Positions 50,701-62,700 of a stretch of 64,000 nucleotides of DNA are shown here, in pieces (the stretch's first letter is position 1; the number at the start of each line of letters is the position of its first letter). A program made the position numbers and the translations under genes. Below the pieces are notes generated by a model that was not told the DNA's origin, did no database searches, and was given only the letters and a program-made list of their open reading frames with translations. The DNA comes from Sclerurus mexicanus (taxonomy: Eukaryota; Chordata; Aves; Passeriformes; Furnariidae), in NCBI GenBank assembly GCA_013396755.1, contig VWZF01004790.1, forward strand, positions 124,001-188,000, written 5' to 3'.

Positions 50701-53700
50701 GCTCAACATACCCTCAGTGCCCAGAGTACTTTTGGACAGGTACTGGGTCAGTGAACTTCGTGGTGTGCATGGCTTTTTTGCAAATGCAACAAAAATGTCT
50801 CAATCACACTGTACCTCTCCCAAACAGCACAAAGATACTTATTTGCTTAGAGCAGTGCTGCCATCTGTGATTGGCACTCGCGAGGGACAGACCAAACTGA
50901 CTGCACCACTGTGCCATCAAAACCATCAGTTCCAACGCAGTAAGCACAGTGGGGTCAACTCACTTATCTCCATTATCATCCTGGACAGCAGTGAGATGGC
51001 GCTGAGCAGACAACAGCATCTTCACATCTCCAGTTACAGCATAATCAAAGAGAGCATTGCAGTGACGCTTGGCAAGCTGCATGGCCTTCTCCAGGAACAG
51101 AGCATCTGCAACACAAAGTTTTGTCTTCATCAGTTCAGTTCTATTCCTTGGAACATCACCTTCTTTCCACAGGCATTTGTGCTGTCATTGAAATACAAAG
51201 TGCAGCCCACCAAGCATTATTCACTGATTCACTGAGATTGCTAATTACTCCTGTGAGACAAGGACAGATGGAGGGAGTTCCTTGGAAGAAAAACTAGGTG
51301 TGTGCTGAGCATTCAGGCAGCAGGAACCCTGAGAACAGTCAAGCTCTGCAAGCTACCTCTGGTTTGAGTGGCACTAAATTAACTGCACTGATGTACACCC
51401 CTGTGTAATGAGACAAAAGGAGCGGGAACTTGGATCTGCTCAGATACATCTAAGGACTCTTGTCTACAGAGCAATTAAGAAAAATCTCTCATGCAGTTCT
51501 GAGTAGTTTTGCCTTGAGGAAACCGAAGCATAAGAAGCCTAAGTGATCCATCAAATCTTGCACAGAAGCTCACCGAAAAGCTATGAAATAAGCACAAGGC
51601 TTTGTGCTCCTTCTCAGATTCAAATCATGCAGTCTCTCCTTGCTTTACAGCAGCAGCACAGAGAGTCTGTTCTCCTATTTTAAACAGTTCAGCTTTGACA
51701 ATACTTAGCATTTGTAGTATCCTGATTTTAGATTTATAAAATGTACAACCACTGAGATTTCAAAAAGCAGAATTTGGCGTGATCAGGATGCAAAAGGGAG
51801 AAAGGGGAGAAAAGAAACTCATTTGTGGGAAAAAAGTAACTCGGGCTGCGCCGTCACTATTTTGTGGTTCTGTATCAGCAAGAAACCAGTGAAAATGAAA
51901 CAGATGAACTCTCAAACTACAGTCGTCATTTGGAGAAGCAGTATCATCTGAAACCAGCCTGCATTTTGAACAGTTTCATGTTTCTATAAAATCTTGTAAG
52001 GTTGGAAATGACTAAGAGCAAACGAGTACAACAGACTTTGTCATTTAAAGCACACATAAGGAGACAATACCCAGGATTTCCAGCTACATAAAACCAGACA
52101 TTTAGACTGCGTCAGAAGTGTATCCCTGATGAACACGAATTCATCATTTCTGTACGGCAAAGACTTACTCAGCTATTCACGAAGCTTATTGTTCCAGCCA
52201 ACACATCGCTGTGCCTGCTCACTGGGTCAACACATGCATATTTGCTATTTACCTCTTAACACTAAATAATAGCATTAAATGGATGTTATGTTCAGGATAA
52301 ATATTCAGGGTAAAGGGTGTTAAGCAATTCAGTCTTTTCTCGTTTAGACATTTCCGAAGACTGAAGAACTGGATGCTGAAACTCCGTGGTTTTCTATCTC
52401 AAACATACAGAAAAAATATCCTTCAAAATACTACAAGCATCTTTTAGTCTAACAGCCAAATGATCTAGCCTGCAGTAACTATTTTATGGAGCCTGTTCTT
52501 CTGCACGCATTCTTCATATAATGTGGAGATAGAAATTGCCTCCTTTCATACCATTACAATAGATACAGAAAAGAAATGGTCAACTTCCTGCCTACAATGT
52601 TCATTACTCAGAAAGCAGGTACACAATTCAGGCCCCTCCTTCATGATTGCTAAATGGACATTGCTTGTTCTTCATTACAGCAAAAGATTCTGCTCTCTGA
52701 ACCAGCCGTGTGATTTATCACAACCAGAACTGCAAACAGCAAGTTCTTCAGCTTTTCTCAAGAGCACTGTGTTCTCAGATCACAAGAAGCTACACCTTGG
52801 AGGTTTTTACAGCTACAGCCCATCTATTATGCCACTTTGGTTTCCAAAGCCATGGTTTCTAGTGCTGTTAATAGCAAGTGTAATACATGGCTGATATACA
52901 CAAGATACCGTGCCCTCTCCCTGATCCGAGGAACAGCAAGTGGTCTAGATCATGCTGCAATTGGTAAAAGCCAAGAAAAAACATTCCTTCCTGCTCAATT
53001 CCTACCACTGGTGTGTCTCTGTAGTCAAACTATTGGGCTTTTTTTATTTTATGATAAGCGTGATTACTCAATTCCTTTAAAAGAGTGTCCATCAATTATT
53101 TTAAAAAACAATCCAGAAGAAGGATGTCTTGCTGTCTGGGGAAGGGTGATTTGCAGTCTTTGTATATTTTACAACTCTGCTGCTAAACCATTTCTATTGA
53201 CTACTCTTGCCTTCCTCCTGTTTTGTTGGTTACATAACACTTTGCTACCCAGCAGAGTTATTTTACTGTGTTTTTTCCATATGGGAAGAGATACCTTTTC
53301 ATTTTAAATTCAAACCTGCAACACTACTTTGCACGCAATTGTGTGTTGTTGCAGTAGCTCTTCTCTGCAATCACGCCAACATCCATTTACTCATCCATTG
53401 AGGTCTATCAACTATCAAAAGCCAAGTCAACCTGAATTGTATCCCATGTGCTTTCGGCTGTTCCTCGTATAGGTTTATTAAAAGGCAGAGTTAAACATGC
53501 CCAGCAGGCTAAGCTGTCTCATCACCTTTGCATGACAAGCAGAAGCTCAAGTGCCCAGTGACAGTACAAATGTTTATCTACAGAACTATGCATGGGGAGG
53601 GACCTTCGACTTGGGGGAATGGCATTCCTCCCCTTTCCTCCAGGAGGCATTATCATGTTCTGAAAACAACAAGCAGACATTTATGAAGTTCCCAGGTCTT

Positions 53701-56700
53701 TAACACCAGTTTGGCCGTATTGTAGTTTGATATACCCTAACAAAATTCATTCACTTGTTCACTTACCCTGCCACCTGAAATCTGCTTCATTTACTTCAGT
53801 TTTGCAGGAAGAAGCAGTATTCTCCTTCTCCTCATTATCAGCAGACGTTCTGCACTCAGTCCTCTCCACAGTTTCCATCTTCACATCATGTTTCATGTTC
53901 CATTTGTCACCTTGTTTATCAGTGCTCTTCCAGTCTTGTTCAGCCATGCTATTTGACAGTCCTTCTAATAAAAATTCGAATCATTAGTGTCCAATCTGTT
54001 GCCTTTTTAATGCAAATAATAAAGTTGAACAAGACAAAACCAAACCCTGAAGAATCAATAGAAAAATTTACTTGAACACAGGTGTTACATTAAACATATA
54101 TCATACTATTTCAGATGCCAATGCACGTGGACAGACATAGTGATGTAACTTGCTCTGAAGTGATGTCATGTTTTTGACAGCCTCTGCTTTGAACATAAAC
54201 ATTTATAAATTACAACAGATGTACCTCTCTTTATGGTACAATAATGTAAGTCTGAAGTATTCTCAGGAAATCTAGCAGAATTATTAATTTTTGTTTTCCT
54301 AACAGCAAATTTGTCCCTGAGACTTTGGAAATAATGACACAGTACTCAACATGTAGATCTGAATCTGCCTTCCTATTATAGGAAGCCAAGAGTGTCCTTA
54401 TTAACAACTTAATCTTTTCCATTGATTTCTCTGGGCTACTGCATAGTACGAAACTGTGGCAACAAAGGAAGATACATTTTCTCTGGTCTCGTCCTTGGGT
54501 CTCCTGTGGTCAGCACATTTAAGCAAGCAAAAGGGCTGTTGCTCTTAACATAGGCTGAACAGAGAAGCACATGGAGGGGTTTTGTGGACTGCTTCTCAGG
54601 AGTTAGCAGTAAAAAGGAGCACACACACAGCTCTTAAGGTAAGATTTGGAGAGAAAAAAGAGAAGCAGGGCAGAATGGTCTACACAAGCCTCTCTGCTGC
54701 CAGAGGTTTGGGAAAAGAGACTGATTCTGGGAGAAAAAAACAGCCCTCCCCAACCTGCTTTGCTAGACCTGCATGACCCCTGGGCTCATACTGTAGAAGG
54801 AAATACAGAAGGTCAAACTCAATTCAGCTGTTGGAAGAAGGACATTTTTATTGTTACCATGTTTCATTCCAGCATTGGACTTTGTTGTGCCAGGGTGGAA
54901 ATGCATCCCTCCAAAAGTAGAGTATCCATATGAAGAATAACTGAACCCTAAAGAAAGGAAGAAGATGAAGAATTAATAGAATTACATCCTAAAGCAATGA
55001 AAACACCATCTAGGAGAATGCTGAACCTAAAGTGAATTTTTGTTTTCTGCATACCGTCTGCTTTATTCCATACACTAACAATAAATTTTCCAGGATAAAG
55101 GTGAGCTCTTCCCCACCCCTCCAAAAATCCAAAGAAATTTGGATTGTAGCATCACTACATGCTTCATCTAAAATGCAACTGAGACATCACAAGCTGCCTC
55201 TATGCTTCTGAATTTTTGTGACCACAAGAGATTCATACTCTGGTATTATGCTACAGATGTGCTGCAGGCCACACATGCAACAATTTGAAAACTGCTGCTC
55301 TGCTCCCTGCTCTAAAAAAAGAGCTGTTGTTCAGATGACATTTGCAAATCTATAGGTTATTAATGCTCTGCTGCAAGAACCAAAGCAATGCTCTTATGAT
55401 CATGCATATCAGATATACTCTGGCTTCAACAGATAGAGCACTGTAGAAAATTTACTAAATAGTATCTCAAATTTTTTAATAGTTCTTTGCACTAACAGGG
55501 TTAATTTATCAAAGGCCACCCATGTTCCAAGAAATCATTCAGAACCTGTTTAATTTTAGGCACTGAATATGGTACTTAACTGAGCTGTTTCATGAATTTC
55601 AGTGCCTTGAAGGCCCTAGGAAGCAACAAAGCTTCCAAAGTAAGATGGCAAAAGAGATGAAGTGTTTGGAAAACAAGGAGATGCTTGATTGAATTGAGTA
55701 ACACTATTATAAAGGCAACAGAGTCAGGTCTTATCTACATAGGAGGAGACAAAATCCTCATCCCATTTTAAAAATCAGAAAAAACATCTATCCTGCTCTC
55801 AAAGTAAGAACCCCTTTCCCTCTTTACCCAAAACCGCTGCCTTACCAGAGCCACCACCGCCACCTCCCCCTCCATACATGCCACCACCTCCGGTGCCACT
55901 GCCTCCACCATAGCCATCAGAGAAGTTAGGCATGAGCTTCTGTCGTTTCCTTTGCACTTCTTCTTTATCTGGGATAGAAGGAACAGACAGGAGAGGAAGT
56001 CAGTCCTACTGGTGGTCATGCACAGCTCAGATGTGCACACAGGAAGCATTACTACAGTTAGCATTACTACAGTTTACTAGTTTAGAAAGGAAAATGTGGA
56101 CTGCGGTAGAAGAGTCGACTTTCTTCAAACTCCAAATAACAGAAGCTAACTTTGTATGTTCTGAAGCAGGGGGAATTCCTCTGAGAAACAAGCTAGTGCC
56201 AAGTCCCCAGTCAGACCAGCAGCACCGCTCGGGCCTGTGTGGTCTCTTCAGTTGTGTCAGTGCCTTGTGCTCAGACTGCAGGGCACACGTGCAAAGATGT
56301 CTTAGGGGCCTCAGAAGTTCCTTCAAAAGTGTCTTGTGTACTTAGAGCCCCGGAAATCAGTGGTTCCAAAATTCTTCAAATCAGCATGAGTGCCCCAAAC
56401 TGCAAACTTGTTCAAGAAAATATGCGAGTGGGGAATATAAGCACGAGCTCTTCTATGCAAATCTACTTGAGAAATGGACCCTTATCAGAAGGTCAGCACA
56501 TCACAAGGCACTTGAGTTTCAACATTATTTACTTAAAATATCATAAAAGCCCTTAGAACAAAGACAGCTTATTTTCAGGCAGGACATAATACTGTCAAAC
56601 CACACTGAGCAGCAGTAGGACAAAAAGGCCTGAATATATTTCACAGTGTAAGTACAAAATAAGACTCAGCCCCCATGGAAAGCAAAACACAAAGATTTAA

Positions 56701-59700
56701 AAGGACTATCTCAATGATTGGGAACAGCGAAAATGTCATGACAAAAGCTACAAAATAGGGATACAAACATTATATGGGTTAAAATCCAGAAGAACTGTTG
56801 AGGAAAGAACAAATGATCATTTGTTTATTAAACCATCTAGTAGTTTTCAACAGCCATATGACAAAAAGGAATTTCATGCACAGGCACATCAGTGAGTACC
56901 TCATATGAGACAGCTAAATACATGACAGGGTATACTGGAAAACACACGTGCATTATTTCCAGGCATACATGATCTGTAGGTATGCATGCATGCACGCCTC
57001 AGGCATACTCACACTGACGAGGACAGAAAACTCTAGAGAGCAATCTAGTCAGAGAAACAAACAAAAAAATCCACATACATATGTCTAAGTTTGTGTGAAC
57101 TTGCAACAAGGGAAAAAGTAGTTCCTAAATGGTAATTTCATGTATAGGGGATCTGAAAAGGCACATAACAATGCTGAATTAATTTTACTTCATTAAGAGA
57201 CATATAAAAGAGGTTTGCTTCTAATCTGGCAACTTTGCTCTACAGCTGTACACTTCCCCTTCCACAAAGCTTGTGCAAGAGGTTCCTGAAATTGTTACCA
57301 AGAAGAAATCCTCTGACAACTCTGGAAGATTTTGTGACTGTATGTTTTCTGCTATTTTATTATAACAGGTGTAAAGTAGACTCACTTGGGCATCAACCAC
57401 CACCCCTCCCTCCCCAGCTGTCCTGAGTCCCTTACCACTCATGCACATGTATTTTAGAGATTTTGACAGGGAATTCATTTCAACACGGCTCTAAGTTAAG
57501 CACAGAAAACATTCCAGATTAGAACTTAGTACTGTAACCTGCAGGCAGGTAGACTGTTAAGCAGAAATACTGTCTTAATACAAGAAAGCACCAATTATGC
57601 CTTGGGCCTCAAGGCATTTCCATATTGTTAACGTTATTGGTATTTAAAACCATGATTGCTGCTGCCATTCACATCAAACATTTCAAATGCAGACTTTAAA
57701 AAAGGGCACAGATCTGCTATTTAAACTTCTTTTCACTAATACTTTAGGAAGCAGGTCCAATATCAACTATTGTACTTCTGCTAACTAACTAAAATTTTAA
57801 GCACAAGAGATTGGAAATAGCACTTTCCAGGCTCTCACAAGAAACGTCTTGGGCTTGCTTAACTAGTACAAGCAATCAGGAAATTCAGAAACATCAGTGA
57901 CTTTGGCATAATGGTAAAAGGTGAGAACTGCAAAACATGTACCTTTTCCACCAGACACCAACCAGTCTTTGGTTTAAAGATTTAACTGGAAGTACTGACA
58001 ATAAAATGTCCTCAGATATTATTCTGCAGAAACTCAGAGGAAAAGAGTGCCATCTACTGTATGGACAGGCACGTGTGCATAGAGGGACTTGCAGGGAGCA
58101 AGCCTCCCTCAGAAAATACTCACAGATTTACTGCCTGCCAGTCCAACAAAAACATCTACAAACCCATTACAAAACTAACACGCTTCACATTGGCTCTGCC
58201 CAAAATGAGGGGGCAAGTATAATATTTTCTAATTTCTCTAATTTCTCATCCAGCATTTCCTATCTTTTTAAGAACATTTCTAGGGCCCCCATGATTTCTG
58301 TTTCCAATATATAAAACAGGTTTAAAGAATTACCTTTGATTTCTGGATAGTAGAGAAAAGGCTTTGGTTCACTTGTCTCCAGATCAGATTTCCTACGCAG
58401 TTGTACGAATACAGACGCTGGCTTTGTGATGTTGACATCTCGGTACTTGGGGGTTTTGAACACAATAGCAAACTGTGAAGAAAACAATGGGAAGATGTCT
58501 ATCACGGAGAATGGGTTCTGACAACTTTGGGTTTACATTTGCACTATTTTGTAGGAGTCGGTTTACGGCTTGGGAGGCAAAAAGTCATAGCAAAGGGCTG
58601 TTACAACAATAAATTTCCATTTCAGTTTTCAGTTTCAGTTCTGAGGTTGAGTCTTAAGGCCTTTTGGGAAAGGCAGAACTGCTATGCAAAGTTCCACCAC
58701 ATCACTTATGCTAGTACTGCACTGTTTGTCCCCTCGTCATTTATCACCCATTCTGTGGCCTTCTCAGTGTGCTCACAGGAGGCCTCAGAGCTGTTTGTAT
58801 ATCCTAGCCAAATTTCCACCGGTGCACGTTAAAGCAATGGGCTATCTCCCAATGTCCTCGCACTGCATTCCTAACCCATGCAGTTACCTAAAGTAGGTCT
58901 TTAAAGAACTGTTTGTATTATTAGGAAGCAACCAGATGAAGAAAAGGTCAGTTCAGGATATAGATGCTTTCACCTAATTTACTTACTATAATATAATCCT
59001 AGTTTACAGAGATGAGAAAATCAATAACAAATTACAAATGCTGTGTTACTTACTTGTCTGTGTACATCAGTAGGAGAAAAATCTCCAAAGCCTTCCCACA
59101 TGCCACCGTTCTCATCCTCTTCATAGAAACGTATTTGAATATCATCTACAAAGAATGAAAGAAACACACTTAGGGATGTTTGTGCATTAGTTTAACCTTC
59201 GGCAAAGTTTATTTCAGAAAAAAATCAACATGTTTACTTTTAGGCTGGATGACAATATTACACAACACATCAATCACCTTTATCCATTTTATGAAAACAG
59301 CATAAAACCCCATTTTTGACATCAGCATTAGGTCAGCCTAATTCAGATGACTTCACCGAAGCTGCTACTTGTTGAGCTGTGAAAAGAGAACTAGGTTCAC
59401 TACCTCTTCCTATTCTAGGGCTATAAAACATTCCAGAGGAGCTTTATTTGGAACAAACACGTAGGGAGGGGAGAACTTGAAGCGTGAAATGTAGAAACCA
59501 CCCTCTCTCCTCCAACAGTTTCAGTTCAGAAAACTGTAGCAAAACCTGAAGTGCCACAGCTGAAGTTCCGCTTGCGGCTGGCGGAGCGCCACTGCGGAGC
59601 TGCAGCCCCGAGACACGGCGGGGGCGCGAGCCAGCAGCACGGCAGCACTGATCCTCCAGCCCCCAAACACTGCACACGCCAGGAACATGTCATTTGCCTT

Positions 59701-62700
59701 CTGCTCCTCTGAACAGATTTGCTTTCGTTCCCTTTGTATTTATTCATTTATATTTTTACAAGAAGCATCACATTAGGAAATTCCGTCCCCGGCACTCCTG
59801 GTGAGGAAAATACTAGAAAAAACCTATTCTCTCTTAGGGTGACTGATGCAGGACAGGCTTGTGGAGCAGTCAGACTGCTTGCCCTGACCCACCACCTGCT
59901 AGTCTCAAGGCTGTGAAACACCAGTTCCAGTCCTGCTGTCCTGCATGCTCAAGTTCCTCCAGGCCAGAGGTTTCTGAAAGCAATGAGGTCAGGGGAAACC
60001 CCGATCTGGCTGAGGGGAAACCCCTGCTCAGGGCTTCCACCAAGTCACACATTTATTTACTTATTTTGTGCACAAGAGTTAGGTTTTATCTGTCCTTCTG
60101 GTGGCAGAGGGTAGATACACTACTGAAGGAAAACAGTTTTTTCCAAGTCCCTTCTTTTAAGCAGCCCCTAAAACCACTGCCTCAAGTCCCTGAAAGCTCC
60201 CAAAGCCCTCCCTCTTCCCAAAGTCATAGAAGGGCATTTGCAAGGAAAAGATGGAAAAGGACAGCCTGCACTAACAGCAAATGCCAGTGTGATTTTAACA
60301 TGTGCAGGGACTGATTCCAAACAGATCAGAACAGGGTCTCTGCCATGCAATCTATACCAAGGAGTCCCAAGTACTACCCATACCTGAAAAAATGCAAAGG
60401 ATTTCCTTCACTCCCTTGTTTTTATTCCTTCGTTTAGCCCAAATACAATCAACCACATTAACCATTACCTTCCTATACAAAAACAAAGCATCCGAATCCA
60501 CACTGCCAAATTCTGACACATTCAAAGCCATGAGCAGAGACTGAAAACAAACCCGTGAGAAGCATGTTTACACAGAGTGATCTCTACTATTAGCGCTGAA
60601 CATATTAAATTCCCATCTGTGGTTAACACAGAATGCTCACAATTATCCCTTGTAATCAGGAACTTAACAATAAATCAGAAATTTTAGAATAATTCAGAGG
60701 AGGTGTTAGTTAATGGAGTCAAATGCCACCCAGGACCCACCACTCACACAAAAATCCAGCACATGGGCAAGGGCAGAATCTTGAGAAGAACAAAGGTGAT
60801 CACATGGTCTCTGTGGAGGCAACATGGGCTGAATTTGCTTTGCAATAGACTATTTGGATTTATTAATTTTCTGGACTGCTGAACTGACATCCAGAACGTC
60901 TGAGTGCTTACAAATCCTGCTGCAGTGTCAGAATGGGAGAATACTAATTCAGCACAGCAGGCTTTGTGTGTACTCCAGATGAACATCCTGGTGTGCCTTA
61001 CAATACTCAGCACTCTTACCTTTCTGAACCTTGTCACAGAGAAGGTAAATCTCTTCCCCTCCTGTCACGCACCCTGCTGTTCTGTCCATTCTTACGATTT
61101 TTAAGTTGGAGGCATTGGGAGCTTCTATTGGAAGGGAAGATTTAAAAAAAAAAGCTTACCTTTGTAACAGTTTTAGATTAAAAAAAACCCCCAAAAACAA
61201 ACAACGAAGCAAAACACACAGAAATGCAACAGAACAAAAAGCCTCCAATACAACCTACTAAAATTTGTCTGTGTACTTTCAAACATGAATAAATTGACAA
61301 CTTTTCACATGAAAGGCATAATCTTGTATGCTCTAAGCTTTGACCAAACTGTAAACTACAAAATAAGGTCCTGGCACAATTACACACTAGCAAAGTAGCC
61401 TAACAGTAAACTGCATCCAGAACCCTCCACTAGTACTGATTTTACAACAAAAGAACACTACAAGAGAACATAATTTTTTCTTCTGTGCTTTCTGACACTG
61501 TGACACTCTCGCGAGCTGTTTTCTGTATCTCACTCTATACAGTGCTTTGCTTTACACTGTGGTTTACTTGAAAGCATGTCAGGTTTTGACCAGTGTACTG
61601 GACTGTGATAAAACCCCCCACCTTCATGGACCTTGGTAGAGGCATCAATAAACAGCTATTGTTCCTCCAGACAGAACTATCATCTCATAAGCAAAAGCAG
61701 CTATGACAGGCAGTTATGCTAACGCAATTTATGTCTGTTGTGTGAAAGAGGCTTGAATGGTGCCAAAGAAGAGTATTAGGAAAAAAAAGGTACAACAAAA
61801 AAACCCAAGAAAAACCTTCAGAAATTAACAATCAAGAATTCCCCTTGGGAGATCATAAACTCATAATTGACATCTGTGTAGCAACTTAGGACAGCAGAAA
61901 TACGCACACAAAATTTCCCCTTTATTTGTCCCCTTAGTTTAAGTCAAAATTTTTGAGATCACTACAGTTCCCAATTAAGAGCAAGGAACAGCAGAACAGT
62001 TGCATTTAATACCTTTGTCATATGGACTCTGCCCTTTAAAAACGATGATTTAGACATGGCTGTTGCTTAAAGAAAAAAAAAATGGTACTTTTTCTGAGTC
62101 ATTACAGAATGACTACCAGGAAAATGGTAATAAGGAAAACTCAGGCAGCAGAAAGGATTCAGGTAAGATGAGTCAGTATAATCGAAAAGCACAAGGGAAA
62201 ACACGAAGTGAAAAGATTCAGTTAGAAAAAAGACACAGAGGGATGTAACAGAAGTGTAAAAAGTACGGATGGATCTAAAGGAAATGGATTGAGAACTCTG
62301 GTTGTGTCAGTCTCTCAAAACAAGGACAAGCAGATGGTCAGCAAATCTGAAAGGTTTCAAATTCTCAACAAAGATTGAAGCAAAGTAATTTTTTCCTCAC
62401 ATCCTGTATGACAAGGCTTTGTCACAGAAAGCAACTGAAAACCCCGCAAAATTCAAGCCCTTCTTATGAATGTAACAAGAATTTACAAAATCCTCAAAAG
62501 TGGCAGGATTAAACATGCTAACAACAAAATAAAACCTTGCTCTGCAGCTTACATCACCATCCATTAAAAACCAGAACGATATCCTATGTACTTGGACAGA
62601 CATGGGGCTAATTATCCATGAGCTACTTACTTCTTATTCATCAAATAACAGGCAAGCAGCAGGGCTAGATGAGTCTACATAGAGCAGTATGCACCTATCA

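Noticed and set aside
50690..51235. 181-codon open frame on the + strand
   Set aside because: It overlaps an NFKB1 ankyrin exon in antisense and has no family resemblance; a shadow frame.
52837..53307. 156-codon open frame on the + strand in an NFKB1 intron
   Set aside because: No domain recognised; starts and ends arbitrarily in AT-rich intron; the hydrophobic stretches come from T-rich DNA.
55768..56064. 98-codon minus-strand open frame over the glycine-rich exon
   Set aside because: It is an alternative frame of the NFKB1 NLS/glycine-rich exon; the correct frame is fixed by the junctions on both sides.
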